Assembly (NCBI GenBank): GCA_009702045.1
Contig: WLIV01000018.1
Location: 1-64,000, forward strand
Source: Actinomycetota bacterium
Lineage (GTDB): Bacteria; Actinomycetota; Acidimicrobiia; Acidimicrobiales; Ilumatobacteraceae
Direction of reading: 5' to 3'
DNA length: 64,000 nucleotides
Both the position numbers and the translations under genes were made by a program. The notes beneath the pieces are model-generated. The model worked only from the letters and a program-made list of their open reading frames with translations, ran no database searches and was not told the DNA's origin. Of this stretch, positions 27,519 through 36,299 are shown one piece after another (position 1 is the first letter of the stretch; every line of letters begins with the position of its first letter).

Positions 27519-28367
27519 ATGATCGTCTCTATCCCCAGCCCTTCGTCGGGCGCGATTCATCTGTTCGGCCTGCCGATCCATGCCTACGGTCTCATGATTG
27601 CACTCGGCGTGGTGGCCGGAACATGGCTCTCCGGTCGCCGTCTCGAGCAGGCTGAGGTCGGAACTCGCGACGACATGAGTTCGATCGCAGTGGGGGCTGT
27701 GCTCGCTGGCGTGCTCGGCGCTCGGCTGTATTACATCGTGACCGACAAGAGCCAGCCGTGGAAGGAGCCGAGCCGCTGGCTCAAGATCTGGAACGGCGGT
27801 CTCGGAATCCCCGGCGGTTTGTTGGCGGGCATCCTCGTGGCGTTGTGGGCGGCTCATCGCAGGGGTATCTCGCCTGCCGGTTTGTTCACCGCTGCTGCTC
27901 CCGCGCTCCCGCTCGCCCAAGCCATTGGGCGGTTGGGAAACTGGTGGAACCAGGAGCTGTTCGGGCGCCCGACGACGCTTCCGTGGGCGCTGGAGATCGA
28001 TGCCGCGCACCTTCCCACGGGCTACGCGGTCGGCACCACGTTCCATCCGACGTTCCTGTACGAGATGCTGTGGAACCTTGCGTTGTGTGGGGTGCTGTTG
28101 CTCATCGACAAGCGAATGACGCTGCGTCCCGGTCGCCTTTTGGCGGTCTATGTCGTCGGGTACGCAACCGGGAGGTTCTGGATCGAGGGTCTGCGCATCG
28201 ACCCGGCGAACTCGGGTGGCGGGTGGCGGCTCAACCAGTGGACCGCGCTGATCGCCGGCCTTGGGGCGGTTGTCTATCTGCTGGTCGACTGGCGGCGTCA
28301 TCGCAACGACGCTCCCGTCGACACGGATGAGCCGATCGCCGACGACTACGTTTCCGAGGATGAGTGA
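27519..28367 (+). CDS. lgt: Prolipoprotein diacylglyceryl transferase
   Basis: A 282-residue membrane enzyme that moves a diacylglyceryl group from phosphatidylglycerol to the lipobox Cys of prelipoproteins. It has several transmembrane segments and the Lgt signature QAIGRLGNWWNQELFGRPT with the catalytic Arg and Asn. HPTFLYEMLWN and GRFWIEGLRIDP are also conserved. Its end overlaps the enoyl-CoA hydratase gene by eight bases. Confidence 0.95.
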   Translation: MIVSIPSPSSGAIHLFGLPIHAYGLMIALGVVAGTWLSGRRLEQAEVGTRDDMSSIAVGAVLAGVLGARLYYIVTDKSQPWKEPSRWLKIWNGGLGIPGGLLAGILVALWAAHRRGISPAGLFTAAAPALPLAQAIGRLGNWWNQELFGRPTTLPWALEIDAAHLPTGYAVGTTFHPTFLYEMLWNLALCGVLLLIDKRMTLRPGRLLAVYVVGYATGRFWIEGLRIDPANSGGGWRLNQWTALIAGLGAVVYLLVDWRRHRNDAPVDTDEPIADDYVSEDE

Positions 28368-29172
28368 CGACGTCGTCCTGTACGAAGTGCGCGAGCCCGG
28401 TGTGGCTCTGCTCACGCTCAACCGCCCCGACCGGCTGAACGCCTGGAACCAGGAACTCGGTGATCGCTACTTCGCTTTGCTTGATCAGGCTGCTGCCGAT
28501 CCGGCGGTGAAGGTGATCGTGGTCACTGGCGCCGGTCGTGGGTTCTGTGCGGGGGCAGATATGAACACGTTGCAGCAGCTGGGCGCATCCGGCGGAGGCA
28601 GCGGTGGTAGCGGGGCGGAGGCCGCCGCTGGCACCCGTCCGCAGTACGCGACGACGTTGGTTCCCAAGCCGGTGATCGCAGCGATCAACGGTCCGTGTGC
28701 AGGGATGGGCCTGTCGCAAGCGCTGATGTGCGATATGCGTTTCGCCGCTGCCGGAGCCAAGCTGACCACGTCGTTCGGTCAGCGCGGCCTGATCGCCGAG
28801 TGGGGTCTTGCGTGGGTGCTGCCGCGGTTGATGGGAACTGCCCGAGCGTTCGACCTGCTCTTCTCTGGTCGCGTGGTGCTGGCAGAGGAGGCTGTGGAGC
28901 TTGGGCTGGTCAATGCCGTGGTTCCAGCCGATCAGTTGCTCGACCACGTGCTGGCATATGCGACGAACCTTGCACTCACCGTGTCGCCCACCTCGATGGC
29001 GGTGATGAAACGTCAGGTCTATGCCGACTGGACGAAAGACCTCATCACTGCTCACGACGATGCGGTGCAGTTGATGAAGCAGTCGATGAAGCGTCCCGAC
29101 TTCGTCGAGGGCGTCAGCAGCTATCTCGAGAAGCGCCCACCCAACTTCGCTCCTATCGATCCCAACGCCTGA
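28360..29172 (+). CDS. Enoyl-CoA hydratase/isomerase family protein
   Basis: A 270-residue crotonase-fold protein. It has LTLNRPDRLNAWN near the N-terminus, the oxyanion-hole segment GRGFCAGADMNTL, and AINGPCAGMGLSQALMCDMRFAA with TSFGQRGLIAEWG. Unusually, residues ~76-90 are a Gly/Ser/Ala-rich insert (GASGGGSGGSGAEAAAG) in the loop after the first oxyanion-hole segment. The ATG overlaps the lgt stop codon region, showing coupling. The likely role is fatty-acid or CoA-thioester catabolism; substrate unknown. Confidence 0.9.
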   Translation: MSDDVVLYEVREPGVALLTLNRPDRLNAWNQELGDRYFALLDQAAADPAVKVIVVTGAGRGFCAGADMNTLQQLGASGGGSGGSGAEAAAGTRPQYATTLVPKPVIAAINGPCAGMGLSQALMCDMRFAAAGAKLTTSFGQRGLIAEWGLAWVLPRLMGTARAFDLLFSGRVVLAEEAVELGLVNAVVPADQLLDHVLAYATNLALTVSPTSMAVMKRQVYADWTKDLITAHDDAVQLMKQSMKRPDFVEGVSSYLEKRPPNFAPIDPNA

Positions 29173-29177
29173 GTCGC

Positions 29178-29194
29178 GGCCGGCCAGCCCGGCC
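29178..29194 (+). terminator. GC hairpin after the enoyl-CoA hydratase gene
   Basis: GGCCGG and CCGGCC flank a 5-nt loop, starting five bases after the stop codon. No U-tract follows, so termination is only possible. Confidence 0.3.
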
Positions 29195-29229
29195 CCACCA
29201 TGGAGGGTGCCTCGTCCGCTTCCGCTGGC

Positions 29230-29372
29230 CGAATCTCCACGTGACGAAATGCAGGGGCAGGTGGGGTGCTGGCGGGCCGCGGCTCCCGCACCCCCGCCCG
29301 CCCGCACCCCCGCTCGCCCGCACCCCCCTTCCTTCCCTCCCTCCCTCACCTGTTTCGTCACGTGGAGATTCG
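29230..29372. repeat. Perfect 20-bp inverted repeat around a C-rich spacer
   Basis: CGAATCTCCACGTGACGAAA at 29230-29249 is exactly reverse-complemented at 29353-29372. The spacer is 103 bases and very rich in C (repeated CCCGCACCCCC-like units, then CCTTCCCTCC runs). The arms contain the palindromic core CACGTG. This occupies most of the 301-base gap between the enoyl-CoA hydratase gene and the next gene, where no coding region is convincing. It could be a mobile-repeat relic, a protein-binding pair of sites, or a long stem-loop. Confidence 0.75.
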
Positions 29373-29473
29373 CCGAGCGATGGCGCGAGCAATGGGTGGG
29401 CCGGTCGGTCGGGCGCCGGTCGGGGCCGCTGGTCGGGCGGACCGCGTCACACCCCTCCGGTAGTCGTGTCGCC

Positions 29474-30055
29474 ATGGATTCTCAACAGTTCACTCCGGTG
29501 CGACGACCCACCGAACGGTCGTGTCTGTGGTGCCAGAAGGTCTTTGCACTCCGAATCGGCCCGGGCCGCAAGCGGATCTACTGCTCCGACAGTTGTCGTC
29601 AGCGGGCGTACGAACGCCGGCGTGGTCTCGGAGTGTTCCCCCCGCCAGAACGGCTGATCACCCAGCCGGGTGGCCCATTGGCCCATCTCCCGAACCGCTT
29701 CCGGCGTTACGAGGCCGGCGGCATGTTCATCAACGCGTCCGCCAAGGTGCATGCCCTGCGCCCCGCCGGGTATGCAGAACCCGGCGAGAAACGCGCCACA
29801 TTGTGCGGTCTGAAGCGTCGACCGATCGCCCGCCCGTTCGCCGACGGCGACCCCGCCCACTATTGCCAGACCTGCGTCAAGATCGCCTGGTTGCGTCCTC
29901 CCGCTCGGCGCACCATGCCGTCCAGCGATCTGGCCGCCTACCGGGCGCAACTCGATTCGGTCGGTATCCGTCTGTCGCAGGAGGGAATCACCTCGCCATA
30001 CATCCGCCCCGACATCAGTGCCCGACTGCTGTTCGAGTTACTCGCTGCCGCCTGA
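29474..30055 (+). CDS. Hypothetical Cys-rich protein, possible zinc-binding
   Basis: I do not recognise this 193-residue protein. Near the N-terminus RSCLWCQKVFAL and RIYCSDSCRQRAYERR supply four Cys in a CxxC...CxxxC arrangement followed by basic residues. That resembles a zinc ribbon or a DNA-binding knuckle. A second pair (TLCGLKRR and HYCQTCVKIAW) lies in the middle, in a segment that reads much like DUF3039-type actinobacterial metal sites, though I am unsure. The C-terminus is helical. The start at 29474 is chosen because the in-frame region upstream is the low-complexity inverted repeat. Confidence 0.65.
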   Translation: MDSQQFTPVRRPTERSCLWCQKVFALRIGPGRKRIYCSDSCRQRAYERRRGLGVFPPPERLITQPGGPLAHLPNRFRRYEAGGMFINASAKVHALRPAGYAEPGEKRATLCGLKRRPIARPFADGDPAHYCQTCVKIAWLRPPARRTMPSSDLAAYRAQLDSVGIRLSQEGITSPYIRPDISARLLFELLAAA

Positions 30056-30069
30056 AAGCAGCCCGGCCG

Positions 30070-30075
30070 TAGGAT
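30070..30075 (+). promoter_or_regulatory. -10 box of the gatCAB operon
   Basis: TAGGAT lies 8 nt before the GTG start of gatC; there is no binding site between. Confidence 0.5.
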
Positions 30076-30083
30076 CTCACCTC

Positions 30084-30386
30084 GTGTCCGACCGCATCAC
30101 CGCCGCCGACGTCGCCAAGGTGGCGCGGCTCGCCCGGCTCGACCTCTCCCCACAGGAGATCGAGCGGATGACCGCCCAACTTGACGGCATGCTCGAGCAC
30201 TTCGCCGATGTCGATGCTCTCGACCTCGCCGATGTGGCTCCCATGACCCAGCCGTTTCCGCTCGTGAACGTGTTTCGCGCCGATGTGGTGCAGCCCGGTC
30301 TTGATCGTGACGAAGTGCTTGCGGCAGCACCCGCAGCGCAGGACGGCCGCTTCCGTGTGCCGCCGACCGGCGGGGTGGAGGGATGA
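30084..30386 (+). CDS. gatC: Asp/Glu-tRNA amidotransferase subunit C
   Basis: A 100-residue subunit that stabilises the GatCAB complex, which converts Glu-tRNA(Gln) and Asp-tRNA(Asn) to the amide forms. Typical features are VAKVARLARLDLSPQEIERM, LDGMLEHFADVDALDLADVAPMTQ and the C-terminal DGRFRVPPTGG. The GTG start at 30084 is favoured by the -10 box and by the length of the family. The stop overlaps the gatA start. Confidence 0.93.
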   Translation: MSDRITAADVAKVARLARLDLSPQEIERMTAQLDGMLEHFADVDALDLADVAPMTQPFPLVNVFRADVVQPGLDRDEVLAAAPAAQDGRFRVPPTGGVEG

Positions 30387-31819
30387 TGGCTGCTCCTGCC
30401 ATGGTGACTGCTGCTTCCATCGCTGCCGCCGTGCGCGCCGGCACCACGAAAGCTGCCGACCTCGTCGAACAGCACCTCGCGACCATCGCTGCTCGCGAAC
30501 CCGAGATCCATGCCTTCAACCTGGTGCTCGCGGACGAAGCCCGTGCCCAGGCTGCGCGTATCGATGCGCTCGCAGCCGAAGGGAACGACCCCGGTCCACT
30601 CGCCGGCGTCACGGTTGCCTTGAAGGACAACATGTGCACGCGGGGTATCCCCACGACATGTTCGTCGAAGATCCTCGCTGGCTGGAAGCCGCCGTACGAC
30701 GCAACGGTGGTGCGTACGTTGCAGGCCGCAGGCGCGATCGTGGTCGGCAAGACCAACCTCGATGAGTTCGCGATGGGCTCCAGCACCGAGAACTCGGCGT
30801 TCGGCCCGACCCGGAACCCACACGACATCAGCCGAGTTCCCGGTGGGAGTAGCGGCGGCAGTGCAGCGGCCGTTGCCGCCGGTTTCAGCCACCTCAGCCT
30901 TGGCAGCGACACCGGTGGCAGCATCCGCCAGCCGGCAGCGCTGTGCGGCGTCGTCGGGGTGAAGCCCACGTATGGCTACGTCAGCCGATACGGCCTCGTC
31001 GCCTTCGCCAGCAGCCTCGACCAGATCGGGCCGTTCGCCAATTCTGTTGAGGACGCTGCGCTGGTGCTCGACGTCATCGGTGGCCACGACCCGCACGACA
31101 GCACCAGCATCCCGCAGCCGCACCCCAGCCTCGTCGGAGCCATCCAGCAGGGTGTCGAAGGATTACGTGTCGGTCGCATCAGCGACCTTCCGGCGGGGGC
31201 CGACCCTGACGTGCAAGCACGCCTCGATCTGGCCTTCGAGACGTTGCAGGCCGCCGGTGCCACCATCGTCGACGTGGAGGTGCCCGCGTTCAGCTTCGGG
31301 CTCACCGCCTACTACCTCATCGCTCCAGCCGAGGCGAGTAGCAACCTTGCCCGCTACGACGGCGTCCGCTACGGCTTGCGCGTCGAAGCGGCCGACACCG
31401 ACTCGATGTATGGCGCCACCCGCACCGCCGGCTTCGGCGACGAGGTCAAGCGGCGCATCATGCTCGGCACCTACGCACTCAGCGCTGGCTACTACGACGC
31501 GTACTACGGAAAGGCGCTGAAGGTGCGGCGATTGATCCACGACGACTTCGAGCGGGCCTATCAGCAGGCCGACGTGTTGCTGACGCCCACATCGCCCAGC
31601 GTGGCCTTCAAGTTCGGAGCGAAGGGCGACAATCCGTTCGCGATGTACCTGTGCGACACGTACACGATCCCCACCAACCTCGCCGGTCACCCGGCGATGA
31701 GCGTGCCGTTCGGCACCGGCACCGAGGGATTGCCCGTGGGTGTCCAAGTCCTCGCGGGGACCCTGCAGGAACCCACCATGTTCCGAGTCGCTGCCGCGTT
31801 GGAACGGAGCATGAAGTGA
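30383..31819 (+). CDS. gatA: Asp/Glu-tRNA amidotransferase subunit A
   Basis: A 478-residue amidase that releases ammonia from glutamine. The Ser-cisSer-Lys catalytic set is visible: the Lys in VALKDNMC, and serines in GGSSGGSAAAVAAG and GSDTGGSIRQPAALCG. It also has GLKPTYG-like VGVKPTYGYVSRYG. The ATG overlaps the gatC stop by four bases and the gene is followed by gatB with another four-base overlap. Confidence 0.96.
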   Translation: MMAAPAMVTAASIAAAVRAGTTKAADLVEQHLATIAAREPEIHAFNLVLADEARAQAARIDALAAEGNDPGPLAGVTVALKDNMCTRGIPTTCSSKILAGWKPPYDATVVRTLQAAGAIVVGKTNLDEFAMGSSTENSAFGPTRNPHDISRVPGGSSGGSAAAVAAGFSHLSLGSDTGGSIRQPAALCGVVGVKPTYGYVSRYGLVAFASSLDQIGPFANSVEDAALVLDVIGGHDPHDSTSIPQPHPSLVGAIQQGVEGLRVGRISDLPAGADPDVQARLDLAFETLQAAGATIVDVEVPAFSFGLTAYYLIAPAEASSNLARYDGVRYGLRVEAADTDSMYGATRTAGFGDEVKRRIMLGTYALSAGYYDAYYGKALKVRRLIHDDFERAYQQADVLLTPTSPSVAFKFGAKGDNPFAMYLCDTYTIPTNLAGHPAMSVPFGTGTEGLPVGVQVLAGTLQEPTMFRVAAALERSMK

Positions 31820-33255
31820 GCGAGTACGACGGACTGCCCGGTGACTGGGAACTCGTCGTGGGCCTCGAAGTGCACGTCGAGTTGGCCACCGCCACCAAGC
31901 TGTTCTCCGCCAGCCCGAACCGCTTCGGTGATGAACCGAACACCAACATCGATCCGGTCACGCTCGGTCTGCCGGGGGCGCTACCCGTTCTGAACGAGCA
32001 CGCCGTCGAGTTGGCGATGCGCGTCGGGCTGGCGCTGAACTGCACCGTGCAGCCCAGCACGTTCCACCGCAAGAACTACTTCTACCCCGATATGCCCAAG
32101 GCGTATCAGGTCACCCAGTACGACCAACCGCTGAACGTCGACGGACATCTCGATCTTCCCAACGGTGTGCGCATCGGTATCGAGCGCGCCCACATGGAGG
32201 AGGACGCCGGCAAGAGCACCCACGTGGGTGGCACCGGTGGTCGCGTCCATGGCGCGAACCACTCGCTGATCGACCTCAACCGCGCCGGTGTGCCACTGGT
32301 GGAGATCGTCAGCCGCCCCGACATTCGCAGCGCCGACGACGCCCGCGCCTACGTCAGCGAACTGCGCGCCATTCTCGTGGTCATCGGCGCGAGTGACGCC
32401 AAGATGGAAGAGGGCAGCATGCGCGTCGACGCCAATGTCAGCGTGCGTAAGCCAGGCACGCCGTTGGGCACACGCTGCGAGATCAAGAACGTGAACAGCG
32501 TGAGGTCGGTCGGCCGGGCCATCGAGTACGAAGCCCGTCGGCAGATCGACCTGATCGAGAGCGGCGACGCTGTACGCCAGCAGACCCGCCACTGGGACGA
32601 GACCGACGGCCGCACGCACACACTGCGGACCAAGGAGGATGCGGACGACTACCGCTACTTCCTCGAACCCGACCTCGTACCGCTGGCTCCTTCGGCCGAA
32701 TGGATTGAGCGCGTGCGTGCGGCGCTTCCGATGCTGCCTGCCGCTCGCCGTACCCGGCTCTCCGCCGCCACCGGTCAGGCGGCCGACAGTGAAGCGGTCG
32801 GCTCGGTCGTCGAACGCGGTCAGGACGACTATGTGTTGACCGTCGCTGCAGCGGGCGGCGACGCCGCCCGCGCGCTCGTGCACGTGAAGGAAGCCTTCGC
32901 TGATCAGTCGGCCACACCGCAGGTACCAGCGGCCGATCTTGCCCAGCTCACCACGTTGGAGCTCGGGGGCAAGCTCACCGCCACACAAGCCAAGGCCGTC
33001 CTCGCGGAGATCGTCGCCCACAACGGCGGCGACGCGAACGTCATCGCCGCCGCCAAGGGTTTCGAAGCGATGGACACCTCGTCGTTGGAGGCGCTCGTCG
33101 ACGATGCGATCGCCGCTGATCCTGATGCCTGGCAGAAGTTCTGCAACGGTGACGGTAAGGCGATGGGCGCCCTTGTCGGTCTGGTGATGAAGTCCAGCAA
33201 GGGCAAGGCCGACGGCAAGCTCGTGACGGCGCTGCTCAACCAGAAGAAGCGCTGA
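31816..33255 (+). CDS. gatB: Asp/Glu-tRNA amidotransferase subunit B
   Basis: A 479-residue kinase/transamidase subunit. It starts GTG with WELVVGLEVHVELATATKLFS, followed by HRKNYFYPDMPKAYQVTQYD and MEEDAGKS. The C-terminal tRNA-binding YqeY-like domain ends GKADGKLVTALLNQK. The 3' end overlaps the convergent histidine kinase gene by 20 bases. Confidence 0.96.
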   Translation: MSEYDGLPGDWELVVGLEVHVELATATKLFSASPNRFGDEPNTNIDPVTLGLPGALPVLNEHAVELAMRVGLALNCTVQPSTFHRKNYFYPDMPKAYQVTQYDQPLNVDGHLDLPNGVRIGIERAHMEEDAGKSTHVGGTGGRVHGANHSLIDLNRAGVPLVEIVSRPDIRSADDARAYVSELRAILVVIGASDAKMEEGSMRVDANVSVRKPGTPLGTRCEIKNVNSVRSVGRAIEYEARRQIDLIESGDAVRQQTRHWDETDGRTHTLRTKEDADDYRYFLEPDLVPLAPSAEWIERVRAALPMLPAARRTRLSAATGQAADSEAVGSVVERGQDDYVLTVAAAGGDAARALVHVKEAFADQSATPQVPAADLAQLTTLELGGKLTATQAKAVLAEIVAHNGGDANVIAAAKGFEAMDTSSLEALVDDAIAADPDAWQKFCNGDGKAMGALVGLVMKSSKGKADGKLVTALLNQKKR

Positions 33256-34615
33256 CCACCGGCCCGGGAAGGGCGATGGTGAACCGACATCCGGCGCCCG
33301 GCGCCGTGTGCAACGCGATGCGTCCGCCGTGCGCCTCGACAATCGACGTTGTGATCGCCAGACCCAGACCGCTTCCACCGCTGTGACGTGATCGCGAGGG
33401 GTCGCCTCGGTAGAAGCGTTCGAATGCGCGGGCCGCCATCTCGTCGTCCATGCCAGCGCCGTGATCGATGACCTCGATCACTACGCCACCCGTTTCGGTA
33501 CGACCAATGATGTCGATCGGCGCGGCCACGGGTGTGTGCACGAGCGCGTTGTGCACCAGTGCCGCAACGACCTGATGCAGACGTTGTCGGTCCGCGGTGG
33601 CGAGCAATGAATGCTCGGCGGCCAACGTGATCTGCCGGTCTGGCTGCACCACGCGGGCATCGGCCACGACGTCGGCGAGTACGTCTGCGATGTCAAGCGG
33701 TTCGAAGTGCAGCTGCAATCCGCGGTCGAGGTTCGTGAGTAGCAGCAGGTCGTTGACGATCGAGCCCATACGCTCGGCCTCGCCGCTGACGCGACGCATC
33801 GCGTCGTCCAGCCGACCGCTGTCGTGTAGACCACCCTGCCGGTACAGGTCTGCATACCCGCGAATGCTGGTGAGTGGCGTGCGTAGTTCGTGCGAGGCAT
33901 CAGCGACGAACTGCCGCAGTCGCTCGTCGGCCTGGTCGCGTTCGTCGAGCATTGAGTTGAACGCGTTGGCGAGATGGGCGGCTTCGGTGCCAGCCGGGTA
34001 ACTGGCCATTCTTGCGTCGGTCTCACCGGAGGTGATCGCGTCCGCGGTGGCGGTCATCTCCCGGATAGGCCTCACGCCGAGCCGCATCACCCAGGCAGCG
34101 ATCAACAGGATGATCGCCACCACTGCGAGCGCGCCGACCCCGGTGGCGATCAGCAGGCGTTGGTAGGCCGCGTCGGTGCTCTCCAGCGAGAGGGCAATGA
34201 TCTCGAAACCGTCGCTCTGCCGGCGAGTGGCGATCAGGACGCGCCACCGCTCAGAGGTTCCCACGCCGTCCACGGTGAAGGGTTCCGAGGAGCCCGGTCG
34301 AACGTGGACGCGTGCGACTGCGACGGTGACCTCCGGTGTGCCGGTGGTGCTCTGCCCTTGTACGAATGTGACGAGTGTGTCGTCGGCGCCGAGGTGCCCG
34401 ATGTAGAGCTTGCTGAGCGACGCGCCGTCATCGGGGGCGACAGGGCCGACGCGGTTCTCCAGGATGCCCCTCGCCAGCGGCAGCGACCGCTGTAGGTCGC
34501 GGTCGACCTGCTCGGTGAGATAACGGTGCTGGGTGGTGGCGACGAGGTAGCCGGTGACCGCGAACGCGACAGCGATCGCGCCCAGCCCAAGTGACAGGCG
34601 TGTACGCAGCTTCAT
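33236..34615 (-). CDS. Two-component sensor histidine kinase
   Basis: A 459-residue membrane kinase. TM1 is at about residues 7-28, followed by an extracytoplasmic sensor region to ~160, TM2 at ~162-184 and a HAMP linker (VRPIREMTATADAI). Then come HisKA with the phosphorylated His (DASHELRTPLTSIRGYADL) and HATPase_c with HNALVHTP, DHGAGM and GGSGLGLAI. The ATG overlaps the response regulator stop by four bases. The signal is unknown. An extension to 34750 lies inside the regulator gene and was rejected. Confidence 0.93.
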   Translation of the reverse strand: MKLRTRLSLGLGAIAVAFAVTGYLVATTQHRYLTEQVDRDLQRSLPLARGILENRVGPVAPDDGASLSKLYIGHLGADDTLVTFVQGQSTTGTPEVTVAVARVHVRPGSSEPFTVDGVGTSERWRVLIATRRQSDGFEIIALSLESTDAAYQRLLIATGVGALAVVAIILLIAAWVMRLGVRPIREMTATADAITSGETDARMASYPAGTEAAHLANAFNSMLDERDQADERLRQFVADASHELRTPLTSIRGYADLYRQGGLHDSGRLDDAMRRVSGEAERMGSIVNDLLLLTNLDRGLQLHFEPLDIADVLADVVADARVVQPDRQITLAAEHSLLATADRQRLHQVVAALVHNALVHTPVAAPIDIIGRTETGGVVIEVIDHGAGMDDEMAARAFERFYRGDPSRSRHSGGSGLGLAITTSIVEAHGGRIALHTAPGAGCRFTIALPGPVVSASSG

Positions 34616-35319
34616 GGCTCGACCCGCAGCGTGTAGCCCACACCGCGCACCGTGTGCAGCAGTTTCGGTTGGACCGTGTCGACCTTGCGGCGCAGGTAGC
34701 TCATATACGTCTCCACGACCGATGCATCGCCCCCGAAGTCGTAGTTCCACACATGATCGAGGATCTGTGCCCGGCTGAGCACCCGCCCACTATTCAACAA
34801 CAGGTACCGCAACAGCTTGTACTCGGTGGGCGACAACGTGATTGGCTGCCCGGCCCGGGTGACACGGTGAGCCTGTTGATCCATCTCCAGGTCGGCCAAC
34901 GACAGCACGCCACCGTCCTCGACGGTGCCAGCGTGGCGCAGCGCCAACCGCACACGGGCGACGAGTTCGGCGATCGCGAACGGTTTGACGATGTAGTCGT
35001 CGCCGCCCATCGTCAAACCGTGCACCCGGTCGTCGACTGCGTCTCGGGCGGTGAGGAACAGCACCGGCACCTTCACGCCGTCGCTGCGCAGACGGCGCAG
35101 CACCTCGAACCCATCGAGACCCGGCATCATCACATCGAGGACGATCGCCTGCGGATTGAACGTGCGCACCATGGCGAGCGCCTGATGCCCGTCAGCAGCC
35201 TTGGCCGTGTCGATTCCGTTGAGTTGTAGCGCCGACTCGACGAGGAACGAGATGTTGTCCTCGTCATCGACGACGAGCACACGTGGTTTCGATGCAGCCG
35301 ACGGTGACATGGAGTTCAT
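34612..35319 (-). CDS. OmpR-family response regulator
   Basis: A 235-residue DNA-binding regulator. The receiver domain has VVDDED, the phospho-acceptor Asp62 in IVLDVMMPG, and KPF. The winged helix carries LSPTEYKLLRYLLLNSGRVLSRAQILDHVW and ends HTVRGVGYTLR. It is paired with the downstream kinase. The glycosyltransferase gene ends six bases upstream, so the three probably form one operon. Confidence 0.94.
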   Translation of the reverse strand: MNSMSPSAASKPRVLVVDDEDNISFLVESALQLNGIDTAKAADGHQALAMVRTFNPQAIVLDVMMPGLDGFEVLRRLRSDGVKVPVLFLTARDAVDDRVHGLTMGGDDYIVKPFAIAELVARVRLALRHAGTVEDGGVLSLADLEMDQQAHRVTRAGQPITLSPTEYKLLRYLLLNSGRVLSRAQILDHVWNYDFGGDASVVETYMSYLRRKVDTVQPKLLHTVRGVGYTLRVEP

Positions 35320-35325
35320 TGTGAC

Positions 35326-36201
35326 TCAGCGCGCCGGCCGGCACACCCAATTGCGCACACGTCTGAAGCCAGCGACGATGCTGATCGCACCGACACCGGC
35401 GGACAACCCAGGCCGAGTCGCTGGCCCGAGATCGGTCGTACCTCGTCCACGGACGAAGTCGTTGGCCAGGCGGGCGACGCCCTTGAGGTCGTCACGTGCC
35501 GTCTTGGCGACCTCCACGCGGCTGTCTGGGTCGTCGATCCACGTCACTGGCACTTCATGCACCCGCAGGCCGTTGCGCTCTGCCAGCAGGAGCAACTCGG
35601 TGTCGAAGAACCACTCGTTGTCGCGCACCAGCGGCAGCAGTCGGTCTGCCACGTCGCGACGGATCGCCTTGAACCCGCACTGTGCATCCTTGAAGCCGTT
35701 GCCGAACACTGTGCGCAGGATGGCGTTGTAGGTGCGGGAGATGAACTCGCGCCGGGGTCCGCGGGCCACGAGGGAGCCCGGGACAAGGCGCGAGCCGATG
35801 GCCACATCGCTGTGGCCGCTGACGAGGGGAGCGATCAGCGGCAGCAACGCGTCGAGGCCAGTCGAGAGATCGACGTCCATATAGGCGACGATCGAGGCAT
35901 CGTTGTCCGTCCATGCGGTGCGCAGCGCACGGCCGCGCCCCTTCTTGTCGAGGTGGATGGCCCGCACGCCGTCGAGTGTGAGCGCCAGCGTGGAGGCGAT
36001 CACCCACGTCGTGTCCGTCGAGGCGTTGTCGGCGATCGTGATCCGCCACGTGAAGGGGAAGTGGTTGCAGAGATACCCGCGCAGTGTGGACACACTGTCC
36101 GCCAATGCGCTCGCCTCGTTGTACACGGGGATGACGATGTCCACGAGCGGTCCGGTGCCAGGCACCTGCGTGGTCTCGGGTCGAAGGTCCATGAGCGTCA
36201 T
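35326..36201 (-). CDS. Family 2 glycosyltransferase (dolichyl-phosphate-glucosyltransferase-like)
   Basis: A 291-residue GT-A fold enzyme. The nucleotide-binding start is VDIVIPVYNEASALADS. MDVDLSTGLDALLPLI is the DxD region, and GSRLVPGSL, DAQCGFKAIRRD and EWFFDTELLLLAER complete a pattern usual in polyprenyl-phosphate sugar transferases. It probably loads a sugar onto a lipid carrier at the cytoplasmic face. The ATG at 36201 was chosen, with a second ATG three codons later. Confidence 0.87.
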   Translation of the reverse strand: MTLMDLRPETTQVPGTGPLVDIVIPVYNEASALADSVSTLRGYLCNHFPFTWRITIADNASTDTTWVIASTLALTLDGVRAIHLDKKGRGRALRTAWTDNDASIVAYMDVDLSTGLDALLPLIAPLVSGHSDVAIGSRLVPGSLVARGPRREFISRTYNAILRTVFGNGFKDAQCGFKAIRRDVADRLLPLVRDNEWFFDTELLLLAERNGLRVHEVPVTWIDDPDSRVEVAKTARDDLKGVARLANDFVRGRGTTDLGPATRPGLSAGVGAISIVAGFRRVRNWVCRPAR

Positions 36202-36285
36202 GAACAGATGGTGCGCCGCACCCCTTTGGGGGACGTGTGAGCTTGCTGGGAAGTTGCTGTGAAGCCCAGCTGGGCGGGCCGCCGG

Positions 36286-36291
36286 TAGTGT
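36286..36291 (+). promoter_or_regulatory. -10 box before the MFS gene
   Basis: TAGTGT lies 8 nt before the ATG at 36300. It supports that start over the in-frame codon at 36237. Confidence 0.45.
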
Positions 36292-36299
36292 CACCCCCG

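Noticed and set aside
29207-29473. An N-terminal extension of the Cys-rich protein into the inverted repeat
   Set aside because: The sequence is Pro/Arg/Ala low-complexity encoded by the C-rich spacer and has no binding site.
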